Shown: piece by piece, positions 35,721 through 46,300 of the stretch
How the letters are laid out: each line of letters opens with the position of its first letter
Numbering within the stretch: position 1 is the stretch's first letter
Source of the DNA: Thermomucor indicae-seudaticae
Taxonomy: Eukaryota; Mucoromycota; Mucoromycetes; Mucorales; Lichtheimiaceae
Assembly: GCA_000787465.1 (NCBI GenBank)
Contig: JSYX01000056.1
Location: 1-61,045, forward strand
Direction of reading: 5' to 3'
Length of the DNA stretch: 61,045 bases
The notes under the pieces: model-generated
The model's database searches: none
What the model saw: the letters and a program-made list of their open reading frames with translations, nothing else
Told to the model about the DNA's origin: nothing
Translations under genes and position numbers: made by a program

Positions 35721-37179
35721 CTAGTTCGAGTTTGGGCCATCATTATCATTCATGGAAGAAGTAGGTGGTGGACGCGATGACGTTCGTGATCGTATCTCAT
35801 TGGATCCAGGTCCAATCAAAACTGCGGGTGAGGTACTAGTAGAAACAGTGGTGGGACAAGAAGTAGACGCGGATGGTTGAGGTGGTTGACGATCTTGCAT
35901 TTGCTGCTGATGGTGATACCAAAATGCCCGAAGAGGATCCGACGACCAATCAGTATGACTATTTGAATTAGAAGAAGAAGAAGAGGCTGCTAGATGCGGC
36001 GGCGGATGGCGTCGTAGGCGACCAAATGAAAACGCAGAATGGTTTGGCGTAAAGTAAACAGGAAGCCATAACGGTGGTGGTAATGAATGGCCTTCTTCTG
36101 TTTCTTGTTCTTCTGATCTACTACTACTACTCGAACAGGCAAGTTCGCGTATTTGGGTGACAATCGCTTGTTCATACTTGGGTGGCGATGGATCGGGCGA
36201 GAAATAAGATGGAAGGGGTTCGCTGCTAGCTTGAGATGAACCAAATGAAGAATTGGACGCGCCACGTCGTACAGAGACTTGTCGCATTTCCGGGTTCGAT
36301 CGAAAGGAAGGTGGGCCGGTGCTCGGAACGGATGAAGAAGAAGAAGAGGAGGATCCATCCCTTGACTGCCGTCCGCGTCTTTGCTTCCTTGCGCGAAACC
36401 ATACCCGACCGATCCATAGCATGCCAACCAAGAATATAAAGGAACATGTAACTGTAAGAGCAATAGCTGTTGGACTGCGATCCGCAAAGTTCGACTCGTG
36501 ATGATGACCTCTTTCTCGTCTTTCGCTGCCACCCGATGATGATGAGCCACCGCCATTATTATCCCCTGTTGTGGGAGGAGCAGGAGGAAGTTGGCCTGGT
36601 GCAGGTGGTGGCTGTCCTCGGTCCGTCATAAGCAAACAACTGTTGGGATCACATGTCAGGTTCTGCCATACGTACGAGACAGATGATGCATTGGTGTTCT
36701 TTCGATATTGGTAACACTCTAGACTGGTTGCACAATAATCTACACCTTTTTTAGTCATCGAAATCAACAGAAGGACGTGAAAGAGAGAGTATACCTCCAT
36801 CGCTGTCGTTGCCGCTTGAAAGACAATACCCATACCAATCATACAGATCCGTCGTACCCAGCTGCGTCGAGTTGCAGACGGGCGTGTTTTCTGACAAGGA
36901 TGCGTTCGCGGTTGCTGAGGCTGATTTGGTCAAAATACATGAACTCTGGATACACATGGCACAGTATTTGCATATGCCTGTTGTCGGGTTACAGGTATGT
37001 CCAGAAATCAAGGCGCAGTCATCGTCACTGCCGTCGTCGCTGCTGCCGTCGTCAGAGGATGAACCATCATCATATCCGCTATTACTATCGTCCGCTTGTT
37101 GTCTGCTGAACGGTAACGTCAGCAGTAGCAATATCGCGGTTATGTCGCGAAGAAACATGGTTGGTTGTCCAAAAAGCAT
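35721..37179 (-). CDS. single-pass membrane protein, Cys-rich ectodomain, PY motifs
   Basis: Two exons, 37179-36795 and 36745-35721; about 469 residues. It starts with a signal peptide (hydrophobic AILLLLTLPF), followed by an acidic Asp/Ser stretch and a cysteine-rich ectodomain of about 150 residues with roughly a dozen cysteines (HTCNPTTGICKYCAMCIQSS) and sequons. A transmembrane helix follows near 235 (IALTVTCSFIFLVGMLWIG), then a basic stop-transfer RARKQRRGR. The long cytosolic tail is Ser and Pro-rich with PPKY, a PPxY site, and LPSY. The layout recalls Mucoromycota surface proteins of unknown role, and the tail could recruit Rsp5. Function is unknown. An ATG seven codons later is an equally good start. 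Confidence 0.7.
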
Positions 37180-37744
37180 GATATGGTCGACAGAAAGAAC
37201 CTATGATCGCATTATACTTGATGGAAAAGGAGAAAGCGTAGGGAGAAAACAGAAAGAAAGATAGCGAAAAAGGGGGATGCGCCGGCTTTGCGATACGACG
37301 GACGCGGGCGATGTGGCTGGCTATTTAAAGTTTTATTTTTGGGACTTTGTGTGCTTGGTCCACCTTGCCATTTCTGATGCTCCTGCATAATTCTGGTCAA
37401 TGCCATCTTTTGCAGTCATTGAGCATTCCCGGTCATCTTGAGCAAGAAACCGTGTCTTTCTTCGAAAATCGACCTCTTCTTAGCTGCATCACTCTTCCCA
37501 GGTAGTCGGTAAACAGCAATGCTTTATTAGGTAGGATTCTATACAATGGACTAGATTAAATTTGAGACATATGAAAGCAACTGCATAGAATTTACATGGT
37601 ACAGGTTGAATTAGTCGACAAATGATTAGAATGTGTACATTTTCTCTGCGGCTTGGCGTTGCAGCACGCTGTGTTGAAACCTGTACGTTCAGTCAGTCAG
37701 TCAGTCAGTCAGACAGTTCCTTTCCTATCGTGAGTGAGTTATTA
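37180..37744. other. intergenic, no gene seen
   Basis: Promoter of the cysteine-rich membrane protein and 3' flank of the bHLH gene. A TCAG tetranucleotide repeat lies within it. Confidence 0.55.
37689..37713. repeat. TCAG tetranucleotide microsatellite
   Basis: About six tandem TCAG units just downstream of the bHLH stop codon, probably in the 3' UTR. Confidence 0.8.
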
Positions 37745-38832
37745 TTACTTTTTCAAGTTTTCATTTTCTTGCATGAGTCGTTCGACTTGTTCCAAAAGCT
37801 CCATTTGGATTGACTTGAGGTGTTGCATTTGTTGTACAGCTGTATGCATATATTGTGAGCCCAAAAATCCTACAAGGTGGAATACGGATGACTTACTTCG
37901 TACAAGCAAAGCGGCTTTGCTCATCTTTTTGTTATTGTTGCATCCCGGCAAATGCTTCCGAAGCTCATCGAATCCATCTTTAATCTGGGCTCGCCGCTTT
38001 TGCTCGGATTGGATATGAATCTGTCGTCGAAGTTCTGCTGCACTAAGTGACCTATATATATATATATACGCCATCAGTAACAGTTGCGTCCCCCTTCTCT
38101 TTTTGTCTTATCGATATTTACTCTTTCTTGTCTTGATCCTCATCGTCGTCCACTTTCTTTTTCTTGTTGTCCTTCTCTTCATTCTGCTGACGTTTGCGTT
38201 TATTGCTTTGGCGTTTATTCCTCTCATATGCTTCTTTCGAGTATTCATGAAACTCGGTGTGATAAAACTCTACAGGTACTGAATTGGCGCGCGCTATCGT
38301 CTCTTTGACACGCTCGGTGGTGGGATTCGTGTATTCACTACTACCGTTCAGCGGTGTCACGAGCGCTGCTGGATAATAATAGCCGGGCATTGCGGCCGCC
38401 GGCGGCGTTTGCGGTGAGGCGGATAATGAATCGGGACTGTTGCCGCCGGGAGGATGGTAGTGAATGAAAGTTTGGGGTTGCATGGATGGCTCAAGGTAGC
38501 AGCCACTAGTAGCCATTGGAGCAGCAGGCATGGTGTAAGGTGGTGGTGGCTGTATGGGTGTATAGGACGCCCAAGGTCTTACAGGATAACCTATTGTTTG
38601 GTACAAAAAAGTTAGCCAATCAAAAAGGAGCTAGTAAATGAAAACACGGCTCCGCACCTGTGGAATAATACGGATGATGATGGTGATGATGAACAACAGA
38701 TTGAGACTCTTGGCCATAAGGTAGTGGTGGTGATGATGTGGTTTGTAATTTGGCGTCGATATCTGTATCCCCGGCGGCCATGGTCGCGGGATTCGTCGAG
38801 GAATGGTCGCTGGATAAATCAACTTGGGACAT
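37745..38832 (-). CDS. bHLH-leucine zipper transcription factor
   Basis: DNA-binding regulator, probably recognising E-boxes as a dimer. Four exons: 38832-38658, 38590-38122, 38051-37897 and 37839-37745; 297 residues. The N-terminal 150 residues are Pro, Ser, Tyr and His-rich, possibly an activation region, with a polyhistidine run. A basic Lys-rich segment (KRKRQQNEEKDNKKKK) precedes the bHLH. The basic region and helix 1 read RRQIHIQSEQKRRAQIKDGF, with the H-x3-E-x3-R contacts (here H, E, R) kept. Helix 2 holds KMSKAALLVR, followed by a zipper with leucines in HLKSIQMELLEQVERLM. It looks like fungal Max/Mlx-type or Ino-type factors; I cannot choose between them. An AT dinucleotide run lies in the second intron. 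Confidence 0.82.
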
Positions 38833-39980
38833 TTGTACAAGAAACGGAAAAGTCCCGGTATTATATAAAGTGAGTGAGTGACCAGGCTAGTAATGGCTTA
38901 TAAATAAAAAGGAAGGGAAAGGTACAAATGCAATAAATGCACGCAGAGGAAAGAGTGAAGAGAAGAAAAAAGAACCGTGCGTCCCAAAGTGAAATTGCAA
39001 CAGACTTGATATTGTTTGTGCGACACTATAAAGTGGCAGTACCGGCAAGTCATTGAAACCCGAGTCCAAGCGCCACTTCCAGTGCAGACTTGTCTCTAGC
39101 GCGCACACCCGAGCTGGACAGTTACGAACTACATTTTACCAGGATTTCACTTGACAAGCCTGCACCGTCTTCTTTCAGGCTATCGTCTTCTGAACCGGGA
39201 AAAAGCTAAAAACCCGGGCCATTCTTGCCACAATTTAATTTAACTTTGCCATTGAAGCGATCGTCCAATCACGAGCAGTCATCGGTTAGGAAGGCCTATT
39301 AAACTTTTCCTACTGTGGTTAACGGTTATGTGCAGAAATGGACACATCGCGTTAAAGTATCATTGGCTCGCGGATATTGCTAATTTGTTCCCATGGTGAT
39401 TGCAAGGTAACAAAATACTGAGCAATTTGTTGTCCCTGGTGATGTGTGACCTCCGCGATTATTAAACATCACTTAGTACGCACCTTGAGTTAGTTCTTGC
39501 CGGACACAGGCATTGTGCCCTTCCAGGTTTCAATGATGCCTTCTGAGTTAATCGGGCCGTGACCTGCAAAAAAATTTTTTAACTCTCGGTATAAAAAGGG
39601 CACTTGTCCCGCTTCTCGTCTTATTTTCTTTTAATCCGCGTCATTCCGCAAAGGTATGTATATTGCTCAATTATTTGGGGTGAAGCAGAGCTGCCAGCGG
39701 TGGCCGAGAGGCTATGATGAGATTATGGTACATAGAGTCAAGCACGGAACAATGTGCGTTTACGAAAATGCATATTTGACGATTCCATGCAATGCTGAGC
39801 ACAGTCGCCCAGGGGGTGTTCTTTGCTTCACCAACCAGCTTTGCAATACTGCTTTTTGCTAATTTATTCACGTATAGGTATTCCTTTGTTCGGGGTGGGT
39901 GGGGATCAAGCATAGATATATTCTAGCCCAATGTTGTTTGTCTGAGCAAGCAATAAATTATACACATATACAGCAATGAA
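38833..39980. other. intergenic, 1.1 kb, with orphan TATA box
   Basis: No coding gene supported. A good TATA element at 39590-39597 (plus) is followed 64 bases on by a GTATGT splice-donor-like site at 39654. This could start a small or non-coding transcript (see findings). Confidence 0.45.
39590..39597 (+). promoter_or_regulatory. TATA box without an assigned gene
   Basis: TATAAAAA in a GC-poor context. No protein gene on this strand follows within 1.5 kb that would need it. Confidence 0.4.
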
Positions 39981-41052
39981 TCAATAAGGCACGGAGGATC
40001 CGATGTTTAATTCCTTTGCACGTTTGAGCATAAGGCCCGCGATTGCACTATCCTGCACACTGATGCCCACACTTTTGAACATGGTCCGCTTCGAACGAAA
40101 ATAGCCAATGATGGGTTGGGTTCGATCGATCAGCACGACCTGGCCAATCTCGGTCCATAACGCTTGTTTTGACCAAGCCACCAGCTCGCCTGCTTCGGCT
40201 GAGCACGCCTCGATAGAATCCACAATAATCTTATCCATGTGCGCGACTGCCTCCTGGTCGACTTCGCGCATGTCGAGTCGGTAGGACCCGACGCAGTTCA
40301 GATGCACGTCTGGTTTGAGCCATGCACCGCGCAGGACGGGCTGGGTGGCGTTTGTGCAGGTGCAAATGATGTCGGCCGACCGGGCCGCTTGTTCTAACGA
40401 GTCATTGTCGATACCGACGACGGTCAGATTGGGATAGGCTTTTAAAAGCTGGCTGACGAGTTTCTCGCGACGGCCTGGCCCACGATTCCAAACGGTGACC
40501 TTGCGGATCGTAGGTCGTACGGCAAGCATCATGTCAACGTGAGCGCGGGCCTGGGCTCCGGCGCCGAGGACAAGAAGTTCCTGGGCGTTTTCGAGCGCGT
40601 AATAACGTGTTGCCAAAGCAGATCCTTGTGATTTCTTTTTGGATAAGCCCCACACAAAACCATGGCCTTTTGAACCGATACGTACCTGCAGCAGTGCGCA
40701 CAGCCGTGAGAGCTGCGGCGTTCATAACCGCCTCGACCTCACCCGTGTCCTCATTCAAGACCACCGTCGTGCCTGGCAAACCCGTCTTACTGTTATCACT
40801 GAGTGGGACACTGACGATCTTGACGGAGGTGGTGGTGCCAAGCCGGGAGGGCATAAACAGGACCTTGTGGTTGTCGGTCGTGACAGTGAGCCGGTGCGGT
40901 GCCTGTGCATCTTTGTGTTTGTCGGGGTCACTGCGAGATAATGTGTAGGCGGCCAATGCGTCGGCCATTAGGTTGACGATTTCCAGGGCGTCACCCAATG
41001 CGAGTAGTTGTTCAATGTCATTCTCGGACAAGACGCGGATCGTGGACACCAT
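39981..41052 (-). CDS. ornithine cyclodeaminase/mu-crystallin family enzyme
   Basis: NAD(P)-dependent cytosolic enzyme. Family members convert ornithine to proline, reduce ketimines, or dehydrogenate other amino acids, so the substrate is open. Two exons, 41052-40686 and 40624-39981; 336 residues, the normal length. The first part has the barrel-like substrate domain, ending in LNEDTGEVEAVMNAAALTAVRTAA. The Rossmann domain carries LLVLGAGAQARAHVDMMLA (a Gly-x-Gly-x-x-Ala motif), then VTVWNRGPGRREKLV and ICTCTNATQPVLRG. NCVGSYRLDMREVDQEAV and the C-terminal GISVQDSAIAGLML also match the family. It diverges from the TRIC gene with only 112 bases between starts. Confidence 0.88.
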
Positions 41053-41164
41053 TAGGTTGGCCAAGAAAGAGGGAACACAGTGATTGGATAATCCTTTGCA
41101 AACCTTATTAATTTTTTTCGTGGTCCATGTGGTTTTTCCCTCTCTTTTTCTTTCCGTTCTCTTC

Positions 41165-42051
41165 ATGTCCGCGTTCGAGTCGTTGACGGACCAACTTGTT
41201 TATGGCATCGAGTACCTGACTGGATTAAGAGTGTCTGTGCTATCTGACAAGTGGAGCGTGCCTGTACTTGACGTTTTGTATGCGATCTTGATCAACTATG
41301 CGTACAGGAAAGCACTGGGACCAGGTCACAGTCAGATTGGTTGGGGTCAAGGCTTAGTGGCGGTCGTGGTCATGGGTTCCGGTGGTGGTTCGACGGTGGC
41401 CGTGCTTCGAGGAGAACCGCTGGGTATTTTACAAAGTAATGAGTTTTGGGCCATCTATGGGTTCGTTGTCCATAATATCGTGTCTTCTTGCGATGATCCA
41501 AGACTGATATTGTGTTTTCAGACTAACTTACTGGTTGTTCTTTTCTAATCCGTACATGTACCAGGCCGTGGATGCGTTGTTCCACGTGCCACTGGTCGAA
41601 GAAGCGTTTACGATAGTCGATGGCATCTTGCGTAACATGGCGATTGTTCAGTTTGGCATTCATGGCGTGACGCAGAGCTTGGGACCGGACAAGTGGATGG
41701 CCCAAGTGATCTGTGGTACCTTGACGGGTTGCGGTGGTGCATTCTGGATCGGTATGTGCATGTTGAACGGAGATAGAGAGAACCTCTAACGCTTTCTATA
41801 TAGACGCCTTCCGTCTTACGCACCATCACTGGTCATTCTCTACCCCACAGTTCCTTCAGGCAGTTTCAGTAGATATGAAAGCATCCTTCGCAGCTACCGT
41901 GTTTTACATGGTCACCACAGAGTATGCTTTGTTAACACCTGCTGCAGCACAAGCATGGGGCACTGTTGTGCTTACACTGGGACTGATGCATGGCACTGTC
42001 ACGGCGCGACGTAGTAGTAGTAAAGCGGTAATAAAAGAGAAGAAGGCGTAA
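41165..42051 (+). CDS. TRIC-type cation channel family protein
   Basis: Homologue of TMEM38 trimeric intracellular cation channels, which balance charge when calcium leaves ER stores. Three exons: 41165-41460, 41522-41751 and 41804-42051; 257 residues, slightly shorter than the animal proteins. Several hydrophobic helices are seen, with family-like pieces VLYAILINYAYRK, NPYMYQAVDALFHVPLVEEA and a Gly-rich LTGCGGAFWIDAFRLTHHHW. The C-terminus is lysine-rich (KAVIKEKKA), which could retain it in the ER. Role in a fungus is inferred. The start codon is preceded by a CT-rich stretch at 41136-41162. The facing gene is the ornithine cyclodeaminase-like enzyme. Confidence 0.8.
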
Positions 42052-42184
42052 TAATAATCACTTTACTGTACCCAAATAGGGGAAAGAGAGAGAGAAATTG
42101 CAGTATGGACTTGTAAAGTTTCCGAGGCCCATTCCTCGCCCTTTCTCTCTTTTCTCCCCTTTTCTTCTTCTTCTTGACCGCCAA

Positions 42185-43114
42185 ATGGGTAATCATCTGT
42201 CGAAAATGAGTGCGCGAACATGGCCAACGCCTTGTGCATCTAACAAACGACGAAAAAGAAGAGGACCCATTGATAAATCACATATTGGTGATCCAACGGA
42301 TTTTCGGGCAAGTGTGCTCCCCACACAAAAAAAGCCGAGGAACCAAATACTTACATGTACACAACAACAGCATCTTTGTCATGTTGGCGCCAGTGGGTCT
42401 ATCATGACAGTACAGGATAACGATAATCAACAAGAGACGCAGGTTAGATAACTGAGAGAGATGGCATCCAATTCAGACAGACCACTGAAGAAAAGAAAAC
42501 TATAAAGATACACTATGACTCTGTGGATTTGCTTAAACAACAATTGGCCGAGATCACCTTGAAACTTCAACAACACCAACAACAACAACCTGTTCTATTT
42601 CGTCGATCTGTCACCACAGCTGTTGCGCCCTTGACGTCATCATCGTCGTCGACAGAAGGACATTATTATCATACAGTATCTGGAGCAGCAGGACGACAAC
42701 AACAACGACCATCACTACTCCATCAGCAACACCAGCAGCATCAGCCTTGGTTTGTTGGAGAAGAAGAGGAAGAAGAAGACAACGATAATGATCAAGAAGA
42801 TCCGCCTAGTCTTCCTTCCTTATATCAGGTAAGAAAGGGATAGTCAGGCACATGCCCAGAGAGACACTCACGGATGTGGAGCAACCAGGAAAATCCAAAG
42901 CATAAGATGTCCTTGATGAAATGGTACGTCGATAGCAAAATCGATGCCCAAGTCCAAAAGGTAAAAGAAGCAAGAAGGAAACATTGTGGAGTCGATCCTA
43001 TTAACTAAAACCAAGGTTCTCGATCAAAAAAAGCACGCTCGGGCTCGATCGAAAAGCTGCACTGAACGTATGGCAAGACCAACAATTCAAGGCAATATAT
43101 TGGCGGCACCGTAA
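42185..43114 (+). CDS. CRIB-domain small GTPase effector, probably N-myristoylated
   Basis: Small protein expected to bind active Cdc42 or Rac at membranes. Proposed exons: 42185-42307, 42371-42442, 42481-42828, 42889-42960 and 43016-43114; about 237 residues. MGNHLSK fits the myristoylation rule (Gly2, Ser6). Removing a GC-AG intron 42308-42370 joins IGDPTDFR to HLCHVGASG, giving a perfect CRIB core (I-x-x-P-x-x-F-x-H-x-x-H-V-G). That intron is 63 bases without a stop, so retention would insert 21 residues and split the CRIB. After it comes a coiled-coil-like LLKQQLAEITLKLQ, a Gln-rich part and an acidic run. If the last intron is not removed, the protein ends at 43008. No kinase domain is seen. 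Confidence 0.72.
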
Positions 43115-43390
43115 CACAAATGAATGGTCTGAATATCTAGAAGGCCACAAAAGATACTACACCAGTTCCAATATCCACGCTTGCTGCAAGACAAAACGGC
43201 GTGGTGATGGGTTGATTTGGTTCCTATTTAATAACTGTAAACCACTTCTTTATGAAAAAGGAGTCTTTTGATCTTTCCTTGCATGCAAATGTTCGTAGAG
43301 AAATAGAGGTGAAACCAGAATTAGGAGAGGGGAATTATCGGGACATGTTGGAATTTGGTAGGGTATAAAAAGAACAAAGCGATCAACTGT

Positions 43391-46300
43391 TTACTTCTTT
43401 CGCCGTAACGAAGAGTTGGCTCTTGTCGTCCCATTCTCGCGACGACCTGCTGTAGCCGTAGGCCTCTTCTTCTCTTCCGTCGCTGTTGTTGTTGTTGTTG
43501 CTGTAGTACTAACACCAGACTTTGCGTTCGCTGCTGTTGCTGGCTTTCGCAACGGTCTAGGGTTCTTTGGACATCCATTACCACTTAGCAAGTGTGCCTT
43601 CCATTCACTTTCTGTAGGAGGATCGATAACCACGAGACATAACGGACAATGAGCTTGAGGGTCCGTGATAGCTGAAAGCATCCGGTTAGCAAAGCAGGAA
43701 AGAGGTCCAATGAAATGAGCTGCTGAACTTGCCTGTGCATGTTTTCTTTAACGTATGTTGAAGCCACTGTTCCACAGGAATTGGCTGCTTGCAGCGAGTA
43801 CACTGCTTTACTAAATGCCGCTTGGCACAATCTGTGAAGTTGTGATCATTCAGAGTGGATATCTCGAGGATCTGCCAAGAAAAATACTCCTTTGTCAGGT
43901 TTCCGCTCTAGTTGTAAATTTTTTCACATACCGTCTGGCAACGTGGGCAGCTCGTCAGCATTGGACACTCGTCATAATAGTGTGAAATAAGGGTCTCTTC
44001 ATTAAAGTTGGGGTTGACTTCCTCACAAAAGATACACATACTAGCGGCAACTTCGTTAAAGAAAGGAGAAACAGCAAGAGAGAACAAGATAATGTTACGT
44101 ACTTCTTATCAGTGGATGGCGGATCTTGTGCCTGAGCGCCAGCTCCGTTCGTCTTTGTTGTGGTTGTTTTGGTTGTTGTTGTTTTAGTCGCCTTTGCACG
44201 GGTTGTTGCACCTGAGGAAGCAGGCTGATCTTCTCTTTTAATAACCCATTTTATTCCCGGATATTCTAAATGCGTACCTTTTTAGTCGTAGCTGCGCGAC
44301 TTTCACTGCGACCTATATTACGTCCGCGTACCGTCAGCCTCAAACCATTCATCAAGCCCTCTTACAAATTCATCCCAACTTACTGTCTGCCTTCGCTGCT
44401 GTCTGTTTTTTATCAGCGACTCGTCGCTTGGTGCTGTCTGCCGTTTTTCGGCCACTGGCACCACTGCTGGATTTCTTTTCAGCAGGGATGCTTGCCTGAG
44501 CCGCCAAGGCACGTAATTCGGCCATTGCATTGTTGCTTGCTGTGGTTTTCTTAGAAGTTGTCTTGTTGCGCTGCTCAGCGACCTTCTTCACTGTCTAAAT
44601 TGTGCACTCTCTTTAGTTACTGGGAGGACAAAAAGAGAAGTTTAACTAGGATGCCTTTCTTACCTCGGTCAACGAGACGCGCAGGTCGTCATCAATGTAT
44701 TTGCTGACAGTCTTAAACCCGACCTGGTCCGATGCATCAATGAGAAGTTCCACAGCTGCCTGTCGGACATCCTCATGAGAATGTCTGACATAGGCAACCA
44801 CAAAGTCCATCAAATCATCAAGATAAATAATCCCGGAGGCACTGTCGCCAGGCTTTCGGACGCCGAGCTGACTGACAGCTGACGTGACAAGATCGATACG
44901 AGCACGAGCGTCCTTGTGGTTGTGTATAATTCGGTCGGGTTTACCGATAAACAGAGACAGCAGCGAATACGGCGCTTCATGGAATTTGTGAGCCAGTTGA
45001 AGAACCAATTCGGTAGCTGCTTGCCGTATACGAGAATTGCTTTCGTTTGTGCGCATTAAGAGCCCAGAGAAAGCGCGCTCAATCAAACCAAAGATCATGG
45101 TATGTGGTACAGTGTCGCAAAGCTCTAAAAGGGATTTATCAAGACGAAAGTTCTCCATACTTGATCAAGATAGTGACAGCTTACCGTTAAGATCGTTCCA
45201 AATATCAATGGTCATGCTAATAATGGATTCACGAGAGTCCATAACAGCCTCTTGAAGCATCATTAGCGATGCTTTGATGAATCGCGCAACTGTACGACTA
45301 TCCTCGTCACCGTCTTCTTCACTATCGACGCTACTGTCGTCGGGTATATCTCCATCGTCGACCATTAGTTCGCCGATACGTTGCAGCTGGTTTTCCTCTG
45401 AAAGGCTGCATGCCGCCTTGACGCGACTAGCTACATAGTTCAAGCCACGCTCACGACACTTAGCCTTGACGCTTAGAACGCAAGCAACAATATCTTCGCC
45501 AAAGACGCGAATAGGAATAGCGCAGTTGGTCCGTTCAGCATCGATAAGCGGCTCAGGTATACTGTCTGGATCGAGCAGCTCCTCCTGTTCTTTTTCCTCC
45601 TCAACCATTTCTTGCTCAGCGACAGGTAAGCCCGCTATGCTTCCACGTAAAGAGTGCTTTTTCGCAACAGATGAGGATAATGAAGGTGCCATCATTGACG
45701 CAAGGGATCCACGATGCATATCGAACGATTTATCCATGGAGCTCTCCAGGATATCTCGGCCTACTAATGGGGCGCTGTCATGACCATAAGATGTAAGGTG
45801 AGGTGGGAGAAGCATTTCTGCAGCATCTGTAGATAAGGATGAAGTTGGCGAACTTCTATGGGTTAACGAATCGTTTTGACTGGGATCTTCCATGTTGGGT
45901 GGTATTGTGTTAGCGTCAAAGTTTGTCCATTTCGCGATGGCTTCATCGTAGAGTCGATCTTGCTGCTCCTGCTGATGCTCGTCAGGGGCTGTTTGGGCGT
46001 AATTCACAAGCGTGCTAACCTCTCTATCGTATCTTGAGCCATCGCTGTATCCACTGTCAAACCGATTATAAGTTCGCAAAGACGGTGGAATGATGGCACT
46101 GCCATTGTCCTAATATACGGAGCATTGCTCATTAACTTCCAGCAAACCAGATCTGTCCGTTTTCCTGTGAACCCAAACCTCGAAAGGTTCGCATCCGTTC
46201 GACACGATCCGGCCATCTCGTGTGACATGTATATTTGCTTGCCTTAACAACAGCTCTGCTGATTGTTTGATTTCATTAATGTCAGCCTACAAATTTATCA

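Noticed and set aside
36226..36556. Long antisense and shifted frames over the Cys-rich membrane gene
   Set aside because: They are shadows caused by Ser-rich coding sequence.
39690..39790. tRNA-like start (TGGCCGAGAGGC, a good A box)
   Set aside because: No matching D stem, anticodon stem or B box follows within the right distance, so I do not call a tRNA.
43006..43008. Alternative stop of the CRIB gene without the last intron
   Set aside because: A good branch site (TTAACTAAAA) and phase support splicing to 43016, though I leave the unspliced form possible.
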